Shown here: in pieces, positions 14,717 through 22,932 of the stretch | Layout of the letters: each line of letters starts with the position of its first letter | Numbering within the stretch: position 1 is the stretch's first letter | Assembly: GCA_022827835.1 (NCBI GenBank) | Contig: JAJEIO010000053.1 | Location: forward strand, 1-62,590 | Origin: Candidatus Latescibacterota bacterium | GTDB lineage: Bacteria > Latescibacterota > UBA2968 > UBA8231 | Length of the DNA stretch: 62,590 nucleotides | Direction: 5' to 3' | Made by a program: the position numbers and the translations under genes | The notes under the pieces: model-generated | What the model was told of the DNA's origin: nothing | Database searches by the model: none | What the model saw: only the letters and a program-made list of their open reading frames with translations

Positions 14717-14772
14717 AAGGCCAAAAACAGATTTAGCAATGGCCTTGACAGTTTTTTAGCCATAACTAAATT
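14717..14772 (+). promoter_or_regulatory. promoter and candidate metalloregulator operators for the tro-like operon
   Basis: TTGACA at 14745-14750 and TAAATT at 14767-14772 are 16 bases apart, upstream of the ATG at 14815. Within the spacer and overlapping the -10 box is TTTAG-CCATAA-CTAAA (14755-14770), similar in kind to MntR/TroR-type operators. A second inverted repeat, AAGGCCA (14717-14723) with TGGCCTT (14740-14746), abuts the -35 box. Binding of the divergent DtxR-type repressor here would block RNA polymerase. This is motif-based inference. Confidence 0.5.
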
Positions 14773-14814
14773 TTTATTTTTGTATGTCAACTAAAACTAG
14801 ATAAGCAAAGGACT

Positions 14815-15711
14815 ATGCTCTGGATTTTCATTTTGTTGTGCGCGTTGGGTTGCGCCGCTCCCGAGCGCGACGACGGGCGGATTGAGGTGGTGTGTACCAC
14901 CGGGATGGTAGCCGACCTCGCCCGCAATATCGGCGGCGACCGCATCTCGGTTGTCGGGATGATGGGGCCGGGCGTCGATCCGCATTACTACAAGGCATCG
15001 CAAGGCGATTTGGCCAAGCTGACGGCTGCGGATTTGATTCTCTTCAACGGCCTTTTTCTCGAAGGCAAGATGGAAGATATCTTCGCCAAAATGGCTCGTA
15101 GCAAGCAGGTGTTGGCCGTGGCCGAGCAAATACCAGAAGAGCGCTTGCTGCGCCCGCCGGAATTTGAAGGCAACTTCGATCCCCACATATGGTTCGACGT
15201 GTCGCTGTGGGCGCAGACGATCGAGCTAGTCGTGGCTCGTCTGAGCGCAATAGACCCGGACGGGGCGTCGGTCTATCGCCAGAACGGCGCGCGCTACCGG
15301 GAGCGCCTCGACGCGCTGCACCAATGGGTCGTCGAGCAGGTCGAGCTGCTGCCAGAGGCCAGCCGTGTGCTGATTACGGCCCACGACGCCTTTGGCTATT
15401 TTGGCCGAGCCTACGGAGTGGAGGTCGTCGGTCTGCAAGGCATTTCCACGGTGGCCGACTACGGGGTCAACGACGTCACTCGGCTAGTCGATCTGATTGT
15501 CGAGCGCCAAGTCAAGGCCATCTTCGTCGAGAGCAGCGTGCCCGTGCGCTCGATTGAGGCCGTGCGCGAAGGGTGCTTGGACCGCGGCTTCCAAATGGAA
15601 ATAGGCGGCACCCTATACTCGGATGCGATGGGGGCTGCCGACAGTGGTGCCGACACGTACGTGGGCATGGTTGAAAGCAACGTCAACACCATTGTGGGAG
15701 CCTTGCGGTGA
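14815..15711 (+). CDS. troA: metal ABC transporter substrate-binding lipoprotein (TroA/ZnuA family)
   Basis: The 298-residue cluster A-I binding protein has a short lipoprotein signal ending in LGC (lipid-modified Cys13). The four metal ligands are His57 (DPHYY), His124 (FDPHIWFD), His190 (ITAHDAFGYF) and Asp270 (YSDAMG). The His-His-His-Asp set matches TroA/ZnuA rather than the His-His-Glu-Asp set of PsaA-type Mn proteins. No His-rich loop is present. The metal could be Zn, Mn or Fe. A good AAAGGA ribosome-binding site precedes the ATG. Its stop overlaps the ATPase start (GTGA). The gene order A-B-C-D parallels the treponemal tro operon. Confidence 0.9.
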   Translation: MLWIFILLCALGCAAPERDDGRIEVVCTTGMVADLARNIGGDRISVVGMMGPGVDPHYYKASQGDLAKLTAADLILFNGLFLEGKMEDIFAKMARSKQVLAVAEQIPEERLLRPPEFEGNFDPHIWFDVSLWAQTIELVVARLSAIDPDGASVYRQNGARYRERLDALHQWVVEQVELLPEASRVLITAHDAFGYFGRAYGVEVVGLQGISTVADYGVNDVTRLVDLIVERQVKAIFVESSVPVRSIEAVREGCLDRGFQMEIGGTLYSDAMGAADSGADTYVGMVESNVNTIVGALR

Positions 15712-16478
15712 ACGCGCCCCATCCCATTCAGATCCACGATATGACCATTGCCTACCACAAGAAGCCGGTGCTGTGGGACGTGGATCTCGATGTGCCCGAA
15801 GGGCAGCTCGTGGGCATCATTGGCCCCAACGGCTCGGGCAAAAGCACCATGATCAAGGCCATTATGGATCTCGTGCCCAAGGCGTCGGGATGGGTCAAGA
15901 TCTACGGCGAGGACTACAGCCAGATGCGCAAGATCATCGGCTATGTGCCGCAGCGCGAGTCCGTGGATTGGGACTTTCCGGTCAGCGCGCTCGACGTGGT
16001 GCTGATGGGCCGCTATGGCCACGTGGGATGGATGCGGCGGCCGAGCAAGGAAGATCGCCGCTTGGCTTGGGCGGCCCTCGACGAGGTGGGCATGACCGCC
16101 TTTGCCGAGCGGCAGATTAGCCAGCTATCGGGCGGCCAGCAGCAGCGGGTCTTTCTCGCTCGCGCCTTGGCCCAAGAAGCCCGCATCTACATCATGGACG
16201 AGCCGCTTGCCGGCGTGGATGCGGCGACCGAGCGCGCTATCATCGCCAGCTTGGTCGCCCTGCGCGAGCAGGGAAAAACCATCTTGGTCGTGCACCACGA
16301 CTTGCAGACTGTAACCGAATACTTCGACTGGGTCATCATGCTCAACATGCGGGTCGTGGCGTCCGGCCCAACCCACGAGGTTTTTACTGACGACAACCTG
16401 CAAAAGACTTATGGGGGTCGGCTGACCGTGCTATCACAGGCCGCCCAAGCCATAGCCGAGCAGCGGCGCGAGGGCTGA
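15708..16478 (+). CDS. troB: metal ABC transporter ATP-binding protein (TroB/MntB family)
   Basis: The 256-residue ABC ATPase has Walker A GPNGSGKST, the signature LSGGQQQR, Walker B IYIMDEPLAGVD and the switch histidine in LVVHHDL. It energises import by the two permeases encoded downstream. The GTG start overlaps the binding-protein stop by 4 bases, and the first permease starts 3 bases after the stop, so the genes are tightly coupled. Confidence 0.93.
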   Translation: MNAPHPIQIHDMTIAYHKKPVLWDVDLDVPEGQLVGIIGPNGSGKSTMIKAIMDLVPKASGWVKIYGEDYSQMRKIIGYVPQRESVDWDFPVSALDVVLMGRYGHVGWMRRPSKEDRRLAWAALDEVGMTAFAERQISQLSGGQQQRVFLARALAQEARIYIMDEPLAGVDAATERAIIASLVALREQGKTILVVHHDLQTVTEYFDWVIMLNMRVVASGPTHEVFTDDNLQKTYGGRLTVLSQAAQAIAEQRREG

Positions 16479-16480
16479 CG

Positions 16481-17809
16481 ATGCTAGTCGAAAACGCCCT
16501 GCGCTTTTTGAGCTTGGCCGACGCCAATGTGCGCTTCGTGCTCTTCGGCTCCCTGCTGATCGGCGCGACCGGCGGGTTGCTGGGGTCGTTTGCGGTGTTG
16601 CGGCGGCGAAGCCTCGTCGGCGACGCGCTGGCGCACGCGGCCCTGCCCGGGGTGGCGTTGGCCTATTTGTGGACTGGGAGCAAGGCTCTGCCAGTGCTGC
16701 TGACGGGCGCGGCGATTTCCGGGGTGCTCGGCGTGTTGGTGATGCAGTTTATCATCAACTATACCCGCGTCAAGGCGGATTCGGCGATTGGCATTGTGCT
16801 GTCGGTATTTTTTGGCGTGGGGATCGTGCTGTTGACCCACGTCCAGCGGGTTGGCACGGGCAATCAGAGCGGTTTGGACAAGTTCCTCTTTGGGCAGGCG
16901 GCCTCGCTGGTGGATGACGACCTGCGCGTCATGAGCGTGCTGGCGGGTCTTATCATTCTCGCGGTGGCCTTGTTTTTTAAGGAATTCAAGGCCCTGATTT
17001 TCGACGCGGACTTTTTGCAGACACTCGGGTACTCGTCTCGCTGGATCGACGCCCTGCTGATGGGGCTGATCGCGCTGACGGTGATCGTGGGCTTGCAGGC
17101 CGTAGGCGTGGTGCTGATTGCGGCCATGCTCATCACGCCGGCTGTAGCGGCGCGCTTTTGGACCGAGCACCTGCACAAGATGGTGCTGCTCGCCGCTGCT
17201 TTCGGGGGCTTGTCTGGGGTCGTCGGCACCTTCATCAGTTCCTTGGTGCCGCGGATACCCACTGGCCCGGTGATGGTGCTCAGCGCCACCTTGTGCTTTG
17301 TGGTGTCGGCTCTTTTTGCGCCCCAGCGAGGGGTGTTGGCGCGGTGGCGCAGGCAGCGGCACAACAGCCGCCGCGAGAGCCAGCAGCACTTTTTGCGCGC
17401 CTGCATCGAGCTACAAGAGAAGTTGGGGACGAGTCGCGCCTTGGCCGTGGAGGAATTGGCCATTGAGATGGGCCTGTCGCCGGACCGGGTCAAACGCCTC
17501 GGGCGGCGGCTCGCCGAAAAGGGGTTAGTCTCCAGTCAAGACGGGCGCTTCGCCCTGACGGACCCAGGAGCAGAGGAAGGGCTTTTCGTAGTAAAATCGC
17601 ACCGCTTGTGGGAGCACTATTTGTATTATCGGGCCATACTCGACGCCGATCACGTGGATCGGCCCGCCGACGAAGTCGAGCACTTGCTGACGCCGGAAAT
17701 CATCGCCGAGTTAGAGGACCTCCTCCAGCGCGAGCAAGGGCTGGACCCGGCCCGGATCGTCAATATCCACGGCACCGGCAGCCACTACCGCCGGGGAGGC
17801 CGCGAATGA
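16481..17809 (+). CDS. troC: metal ABC transporter permease with C-terminal DtxR-like domain
   Basis: The 442-residue protein has an ABC-3 family permease domain (about residues 1-290, 8 or more membrane segments; LGSFAVLRRRSLVGDALAHAALPGV and LQAVGVVLIAAMLITPAVAAR). It is followed by about 150 cytoplasmic residues resembling a DtxR-type repressor: a winged-helix segment (VEELAIEMGLSPDRVKRLGRR) and a metal-binding/dimerisation segment (KSHRLWEHYL, EVEHLLTPE). Ordinary TroC/ZnuB permeases end after the membrane domain at about 270-300 residues. The stop overlaps the next permease start (ATGA). The tail could sense cytosolic metal and control transport; that is inference. Confidence 0.88.
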   Translation: MLVENALRFLSLADANVRFVLFGSLLIGATGGLLGSFAVLRRRSLVGDALAHAALPGVALAYLWTGSKALPVLLTGAAISGVLGVLVMQFIINYTRVKADSAIGIVLSVFFGVGIVLLTHVQRVGTGNQSGLDKFLFGQAASLVDDDLRVMSVLAGLIILAVALFFKEFKALIFDADFLQTLGYSSRWIDALLMGLIALTVIVGLQAVGVVLIAAMLITPAVAARFWTEHLHKMVLLAAAFGGLSGVVGTFISSLVPRIPTGPVMVLSATLCFVVSALFAPQRGVLARWRRQRHNSRRESQQHFLRACIELQEKLGTSRALAVEELAIEMGLSPDRVKRLGRRLAEKGLVSSQDGRFALTDPGAEEGLFVVKSHRLWEHYLYYRAILDADHVDRPADEVEHLLTPEIIAELEDLLQREQGLDPARIVNIHGTGSHYRRGGRE

Positions 17810-19083
17810 TCGAAGGCGCTTTCTGGATCGTGCTCACCGGCGTGTTGGTCACGGCGTCCTGCGCCCTGTTGGGCAGCTTCTTGGTGCTGCGCAAGATGTC
17901 GCTGTTGGGCGACGCTTTGAGCCACGCTGTGCTGCCGGGGATCGCCGTGGCCTTCCTGTTGTCGGGCAGCCGCGCGGTACTGCCGATGTTTCTGGGCGCA
18001 GCCGCCTTCGGCTTGCTAACCGCGCTGTTGGTCGAGGCATTTCACCGGCGCTGGCGCGTGCAAGAAGACGCGGCCATCGGCATTGTGTTTACCGCGCTTT
18101 TCGCGCTGGGCGTGGTGATCATTACCGCGTATGCCGGTCAAGTGGATCTCGATCAGGAGTGTGTGCTCTACGGCGAGATCGCCTATACCCCTTGGGATCT
18201 GCTGCTGTGGGGCGACCAATCGCTGGGGCCGCGGCCGGTGTGGATATTGGGCGCGATGCTGGCGATTAACCTGACGGTGATTGCGCTCTTGTACAAGGAA
18301 TTCAAAATTTCCGCGTTCGATCCGGCCTTGGCCATGTCGGTGGGGATCAACGCCACGCTGATGCACTATCTCTTGATGGGTTTGGTCGCGCTGACGACGG
18401 TGGCGTCGTTTGAGTCCGTGGGTGCGATCTTGGTCGTGGCTATGCTGATCGTGCCTGGAGCAGCCGCTTACCTGTGGAGCGACCGGCTCATCGCGGTAAT
18501 AGGGTTGGCCGTGTTTTTTGGGATCGTCTCGGCTGTGTCGGGTTACTTCTTGGCCAGCCTCTGGAATAGCTCCATCGCCGGCGCTATGGTGGTGGTCATC
18601 GGCGGGGTATTTCTCTTTTCCCTGCTTTTTTCGCCCAATCAGGGCGTGCTGGCGCGCGTCTATCAGCGCGTGCGGCTGTCGCTGCAAGTAGCGCAAGATC
18701 ACATGCTGCTCGCACTGGTGCGGCACGAAGAGAAGGAGGTCGGGTGCGCTGGGCTGCGGCCCGCCGAGCTGGTGGCGATTGCGGCCGTTTGGAGGCCGCT
18801 GGCGCAGCTAGCGTTCGGCGGCCTGCGGCGGCGGCAACTGCTGGTACAGGCGAATGGCGTGGTCGGATTGTCTGCAAAGGGCCAACAAGCCGCGCTGCGC
18901 CTGTTGCGCTATCACCGGCTTTGGGAGACCTATATGAGCCATCTGGGCCTACCCGAAGACCACGTACACGACCCAGCCGACGCGCTTGAGCACTTTATCG
19001 GCGGCGAACTGGCAGCCGAATTGGGCGCGCAAATCAGCGACGAACAGGATCCGCAAGGCAAGCAAATCCCGCCCTCTAATTGA
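17806..19083 (+). CDS. troD: second metal ABC transporter permease with C-terminal DtxR-like domain
   Basis: The protein has about 425 residues from ATG 17806, which overlaps the previous stop. An earlier in-frame start would lie inside the preceding gene. The ABC-3 permease core covers about 1-285 (LGSFLVLRKMSLLGDALSHAVLPG; VGAILVVAMLIVPGAAAYLW). The tail resembles DtxR domain 2 and keeps its metal-ligand pattern: HRLWETYM, then HVHDPAD, then LEH, ending with the DPQGKQIP loop. Having both permeases of one importer carry such tails suggests a paired cytoplasmic sensor dimer. The winged-helix part here is degenerate. Confidence 0.88.
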   Translation: MIEGAFWIVLTGVLVTASCALLGSFLVLRKMSLLGDALSHAVLPGIAVAFLLSGSRAVLPMFLGAAAFGLLTALLVEAFHRRWRVQEDAAIGIVFTALFALGVVIITAYAGQVDLDQECVLYGEIAYTPWDLLLWGDQSLGPRPVWILGAMLAINLTVIALLYKEFKISAFDPALAMSVGINATLMHYLLMGLVALTTVASFESVGAILVVAMLIVPGAAAYLWSDRLIAVIGLAVFFGIVSAVSGYFLASLWNSSIAGAMVVVIGGVFLFSLLFSPNQGVLARVYQRVRLSLQVAQDHMLLALVRHEEKEVGCAGLRPAELVAIAAVWRPLAQLAFGGLRRRQLLVQANGVVGLSAKGQQAALRLLRYHRLWETYMSHLGLPEDHVHDPADALEHFIGGELAAELGAQISDEQDPQGKQIPPSN

Positions 19084-19096
19084 TGCCGAGGCCAGC

Positions 19097-19699
19097 ATGA
19101 TCCGGCTGAAGAGCAAAGATGCAGATCTCAAGCGCACCTATGCACGGGATCTGTGCGCTTCAGCGGGGTTTGCGGTCTTGTTGCTCGCTGTGGTGGTGGC
19201 GATTGATCCGCAGATTGCGTTTGATGCGAGAAGGCTCGTGCAGCGGCCTGTGACTATCGAGATAGAACTCGTTCCTGAAACCGAGATGCGCCTGCCCTTG
19301 CCGCCTCCCCCGGTCCGGCGCATCAAGCCGGTGGAGTACGCGCCGCCTGTGCGCGAGTATAAGCTGCCGCCGCCCGTGGTGGTGACCGAGTTCCCTTTGG
19401 AGGAGGAAGTGGAAGCTGCGGAGTTGTGGATGGTGGAGCAGCCGCCGAGAGTGCTTAAGAGAGGTCTGCCGGCCTATCCCGACAGTGCGCGGAAAGCACT
19501 GGTGGAAGGCAAGGTCTTTGCACGGGTGCTGGTGGGTCGCACGGGGCGGGTCGAGCACATCGACCGCATCGAGGGGCCGCAGGTCTTTCATCGCGCAGTG
19601 GCGCAGGCTGCCAAGGTTTGGGAGTTTTCGCCGGCTGTGCAAAACGATCGCGCCGTCCCAGTTTGGGTCAGCTTGCCGTTTGTGTTTGAGTTGGAGTAA
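19097..19699 (+). CDS. TonB-like energy transducer
   Basis: The roughly 200-residue protein from ATG 19097 has a short cytoplasmic N-terminus, one membrane segment (FAVLLLAVVVAI), a proline-rich periplasmic stretch (LPPPPVRR, KLPPPVVV) and a C-terminal TonB domain (YPDSARKALVEGKVFARVLV, then VWEFSPAVQNDRAVPVWVSLPFVFEL). It would couple the inner-membrane proton gradient to outer-membrane receptors, which implies a diderm cell. An alternative upstream start at 18986 overlaps the permease gene and is rejected. It follows troD by 13 bases, so it may be co-transcribed and serve metal uptake. No ExbB/ExbD is nearby. Confidence 0.85.
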   Translation: MIRLKSKDADLKRTYARDLCASAGFAVLLLAVVVAIDPQIAFDARRLVQRPVTIEIELVPETEMRLPLPPPPVRRIKPVEYAPPVREYKLPPPVVVTEFPLEEEVEAAELWMVEQPPRVLKRGLPAYPDSARKALVEGKVFARVLVGRTGRVEHIDRIEGPQVFHRAVAQAAKVWEFSPAVQNDRAVPVWVSLPFVFELE

Positions 19700-20023
19700 T
19701 CAGCCGCCCGCGCGCTTGGCCTGATAGCCGCGCTTGGCTAGCTCGGCGAGCACGACATCCGCTTTGTCCCCCTGAATTTCTATCACGCGATCGACGACCG
19801 ACCCGCCGCTGCCGCATTTGCGCTTGAGTTCGGAGGCGAGGGTCTTTAGTTCGGCGACGGACAGCCGCAGGCCTGAGATCGTGGTCACAGTCTTGCCGCC
19901 GCGCCCCTTCTTTTCGCGGCGCACGCGGGCGATGCCGTCGCCGGTGGGGGCCGCGGCTTGCTTTTTTGGCTGCTGTACGCGACCGGTATCAGAGGAATAC
20001 ACGAGGCGGCTGTTTTTAGCCAT
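19700..20023 (-). CDS. yciH: SUI1/eIF1-like translation factor (YciH)
   Basis: This 107-residue SUI1-family protein has KTVTTISGLRLSVAELKTLA, then LKRKCGSGGSV and IEIQGDKADVVLAEL, the hallmark strands of YciH/eIF1. Bacterial YciH is thought to influence translation initiation. It abuts the convergent TonB-like gene, and its start overlaps the stop of the upstream PhyH gene by 8 bases. Confidence 0.92.
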   Translation of the reverse strand: MAKNSRLVYSSDTGRVQQPKKQAAAPTGDGIARVRREKKGRGGKTVTTISGLRLSVAELKTLASELKRKCGSGGSVVDRVIEIQGDKADVVLAELAKRGYQAKRAGG

Positions 20024-20825
20024 TGGGATTCTCCATTCCGTGTCCCGCCGCCTGCCGCTCTTGGACTATGCGCACGGTCTCGTCGCGCCATGCTGCAAAT
20101 TCGTCGGTATCTACGGCATCGTGCAGGGTCGCCCTTTTGGCGTAGGGCACGTAATTGCCGATGTGCCATAGCGTGTTGCGGTAGAGGCAGAAGTCGCCGG
20201 CGTCGAGGAAGAGCTGTCGGGCACCGGGCATACTCTGTGCGTAACTGAGGCAGGTCCACTCGCGCTCGGTAGCGGATTGTCCTTCGAGATCGGGCTTGGC
20301 AATGGGGCGCTCGGGGAAGCGCGCTACTTCGCACGGCAGGTCGCGGCGCAGGTGGCTGCCGGGGACGACCCAAGTACACGAATCGGCGTACAGGGCGCAG
20401 TTGACTTGGTTGAGGTAGCGGTCGTCGGCAAAGTGCTCGTCCCAGCGCGCCAGTTCCAAGCCGGGCATATTGTCGCGCCAGTCGCGGTGCCAGTGGGTAC
20501 ACCACGGGGACTCGGCCGGTTCAAAGAGCACGCCCATGACCTGCGGCCCGCCAACGCGAAAATCCGGCGCGAGCAAGCGGTGGAGTGCGTCGTTGAGCGC
20601 GGGGAGTTCTACATAGTCGATGAAGGGCTGTTGGTCGAGCGGGAAGTCGGCCATTGGCTGCAAGCGCTGGGCTTGGGGGCCGCGCTGTTGGCGGGCTAAG
20701 TCTCGCGCCTCGTCGCAGACGCGGCGTAGGTCGGCGACTAGTGAAGGCGGCAAGAGTTGGCGGAAGACCGTGTAGCCCTGAGTGCGGTACTCGTCAATGT
20801 GCTGGTCGGAAAAAGCGAAGGCCAT
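20016..20825 (-). CDS. phytanoyl-CoA dioxygenase (PhyH) family oxygenase
   Basis: The 269-residue Fe(II)/2-oxoglutarate-dependent oxygenase has the N-terminal DEYRTQGYTVFRQLLPPSLV, the HxD motif in CTHWHRDW and a distal His in RNTLWHIGNY. A CTWVVPGSHLRRD segment is characteristic of PhyH. It hydroxylates an unidentified small molecule. The PhyH superfamily is strongly expanded in Poribacteria- and Latescibacteria-like genomes. It forms a same-strand run with a second PhyH gene (9 bases upstream) and an enolase-superfamily gene. Confidence 0.88.
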   Translation of the reverse strand: MAFAFSDQHIDEYRTQGYTVFRQLLPPSLVADLRRVCDEARDLARQQRGPQAQRLQPMADFPLDQQPFIDYVELPALNDALHRLLAPDFRVGGPQVMGVLFEPAESPWCTHWHRDWRDNMPGLELARWDEHFADDRYLNQVNCALYADSCTWVVPGSHLRRDLPCEVARFPERPIAKPDLEGQSATEREWTCLSYAQSMPGARQLFLDAGDFCLYRNTLWHIGNYVPYAKRATLHDAVDTDEFAAWRDETVRIVQERQAAGHGMENPNG

Positions 20826-20834
20826 GGCGTTGTC

Positions 20835-21545
20835 TCACACGTGCCCTACGTGAAAGCCTTGGGGCGGCTCAAAGTGTTCGGCGCTTTTGCCGATATAGTG
20901 GCAGATAAAACTGCGCCGCCAGCGATCAGTGGTCTGGTTGGGGTAGGAGCCGTGGATGGTTTTGCCGTCGAAGAAGAGGCCGTCGCCCGGGGCCATGTCG
21001 AGACCGACGATTGCGGCTCCGGGAGGTAGCTGGCTTTGGGCGCGGGTGAAAGAGATGCGGGTGTCGGCTTTTTCAACGGGCCGAAGTTGGCCGTGCGAGC
21101 AGGGGACGACGACCATTTGGCCGACGGCGTCATCGGACGGGTCGAGGGCGATCCACAGGCCGATTAGCGGGTCGGTGGTGATGTACTGCTCGTCTTGGTG
21201 CAAGCCTTGGCCGCGGCCGCCGGGCGGCTTGAAGTAGAGCATGGTCTGGCGCAGGACGGGTTTGTCGTCGATGAGTTGTTCGACCGCGGCAAGCAGACCG
21301 GGGCGGGTGGCCCAAGTGGCGCTGGCGGGATCCCAGTCGTGCATATTGATCATGCGCGGATAGGCGTGGTTGGGGTCGTCGGGCTGGTCGTCGGTACCGC
21401 CGCTGTCGCCCGGATGGGAGCCTTGGGCGCGCAGTTCCATGTAGTGGCCGATCATGGCCTCGGCTTGGTCGGGCGCGAATACCTCCGGCACGATGAGGTA
21501 GCCTTGGTCGCGGTAGGATTGGACTTGGGCGGCGTTGAGGTTCAC
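20835..21545 (-). CDS. second phytanoyl-CoA dioxygenase (PhyH) family oxygenase
   Basis: The 236-residue paralogue has the PhyH start VQSYRDQGYLIVPEVF, an HxD motif (GLHQDEQYI), the VVPCSHGQLRP segment, and the distal His and Arg in IHGSYPNQTTDRWRRSF. It shares little with its neighbour outside the motifs, so substrates probably differ. It is likely co-transcribed with the downstream PhyH and YciH genes. Confidence 0.88.
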   Translation of the reverse strand: MNLNAAQVQSYRDQGYLIVPEVFAPDQAEAMIGHYMELRAQGSHPGDSGGTDDQPDDPNHAYPRMINMHDWDPASATWATRPGLLAAVEQLIDDKPVLRQTMLYFKPPGGRGQGLHQDEQYITTDPLIGLWIALDPSDDAVGQMVVVPCSHGQLRPVEKADTRISFTRAQSQLPPGAAIVGLDMAPGDGLFFDGKTIHGSYPNQTTDRWRRSFICHYIGKSAEHFEPPQGFHVGHV

Positions 21546-21622
21546 GGTGGGTTACTTCCTGAGTGATGAACGGCTGCTCCGTAACTTAGCTAACGCGGCA
21601 TCGCTCTTCAACCGCTGGCGAT

Positions 21623-22762
21623 TTACCATTCGGCCACGCGTTTTTTGGCGAAATAAGCCCGGTCCCACTCGGCTCCCCAGCCGGGGCCGGTCGGCGGCGC
21701 GATGTGGCCATCGACGGGAAAAGGGGGATTGAGTAGGCCGATCTCGCGGCCGATCTCGTCGCGGCTGCCGCCGGGAAAATACTCGTAGTACGTGGTGTTT
21801 TGTAGGGCGCAGACTAGGTGGGCGTGGACTAAGCCAAAAAGGCCGCCCGGACCGTTGAGTTCGATGGTGGTGCGATGGGCGGCGGCTATCGCGGCGAGTT
21901 TGAGGGTGGCTGTGGTGCCGTGGCGGGCGTTGGCGCGGATGAGGTCTGTGGCCTCGGCGCGGACCCAAGCGGCGCAGAGTTCGTAGTCGTGCATCAGGGT
22001 TTCAAGGGCCATGACGGGTATGTCGAGTTCGGCGCACAGCGTTTGCAAGCCTTGGAGATCGCGGTCGGAAATGGCTTCTTCGAACCAGCCGTAGTTGAGT
22101 TCCTCTAGCGCGCGGCCGACGTGCAGTGCTTCGCGCAGGGTGTAGGGGCTGCCAGCCGCGTCGTGCAACAGGTCGATGTCGGGACCGACGTGATCGCGGA
22201 TGGCGCGCGACCACGCGATGTTGGTGTCGGGGGGACCGGACCAGTGGTCTTTGAGCGCTACAAAGCCCGATGCGAGCGCTTGGTCTGCCCCTTCTAGGGC
22301 GTCGTCGAGACTGCCGGAGGGGAAGTTGTAATAGGCCCGGCAGCGCGGGCGGGTCCGACCGATTAGGGCGCAGACTGGAAGGCTGGCAGCTTGCCCAGCG
22401 ATGTCCCAGAGGCAATTGTCAAAAGCTCCATGCCATCCCGGACGCGAAAACAGCGAGCGGGTAGCCCAGCGCAGCTTGTCGTCGAGCCGCTCGCGGTCGA
22501 GTGGATCTTGGCCGATGGCCATGATGCGCAGGGCCTCCAACTCCTCGCGGCGCATGGTCTGGTAGCGGGCGTCGCCGACCGTGCAGATCCCCTCCGAGCC
22601 TTCGTCGGTCAGTACGTGCAGCACGTGGATGGGGGCTTCGGCGCGGCGGTGGCCGCAGGCCCGCCAGCGGGTGCGATGGCCGTAGGGAACTTGCTCTAGA
22701 TCAAAGAGCGGGGTAGTGGCTGGAAGCTCGAAAACCGAGAGTTTGATGGCTGTGATTTTCAC
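21623..22762 (-). CDS. enolase-superfamily (mandelate racemase/muconate lactonizing-like) enzyme, atypical
   Basis: The 379-residue protein has the N-terminal capping domain and C-terminal barrel of the enolase superfamily (ITAIKLSVFELPAT; FDNCLWDIAGQAASLPV). Metal-ligand positions appear as Asp in LLHDAAGSPY, Glu in WFEEAI and Glu in MALETLM. The usual KxK catalytic pair is not present: the strand reads VALKDHWSG. The general base at the end of the barrel is also not obvious (RANARHGTTATLK). Reaction and substrate are therefore uncertain; a dehydratase is plausible. It lies upstream of the PhyH pair on the same strand. Confidence 0.75.
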   Translation of the reverse strand: MKITAIKLSVFELPATTPLFDLEQVPYGHRTRWRACGHRRAEAPIHVLHVLTDEGSEGICTVGDARYQTMRREELEALRIMAIGQDPLDRERLDDKLRWATRSLFSRPGWHGAFDNCLWDIAGQAASLPVCALIGRTRPRCRAYYNFPSGSLDDALEGADQALASGFVALKDHWSGPPDTNIAWSRAIRDHVGPDIDLLHDAAGSPYTLREALHVGRALEELNYGWFEEAISDRDLQGLQTLCAELDIPVMALETLMHDYELCAAWVRAEATDLIRANARHGTTATLKLAAIAAAHRTTIELNGPGGLFGLVHAHLVCALQNTTYYEYFPGGSRDEIGREIGLLNPPFPVDGHIAPPTGPGWGAEWDRAYFAKKRVAEW

Positions 22763-22892
22763 AATCGGTTCCCTATGTCGCCTGTTGGCAATACTGAAGA
22801 GTTATACTCCCGTGCTATGACAGCAGTCGGGTGAAGGGGTATATTAGCGCGTTGCAGCATAGCAGAATTTTTTGCGTCCTTTTCTGGTCGCT

Positions 22893-22920
22893 TGCGTCTT
22901 ACTGAGTAAAGAATATATGA
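22893..22920 (+). promoter_or_regulatory. possible promoter of the arsI-like gene
   Basis: TTGCGT (22893-22898) and TATATG (22915-22920) with a 16-base spacer lie just before a strong AAAGGAG ribosome-binding site and the ATG at 22933. No clear ArsR operator palindrome was recognised. Confidence 0.3.
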
Positions 22921-22932
22921 AAGGAGCGAGTT

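Noticed and set aside
16484..17493. 300-residue His/Arg/Gln-rich minus-strand frame opposite the first permease
   Set aside because: Composition is that of antisense translation of a membrane protein gene, with no recognisable domain and no ribosome-binding site.
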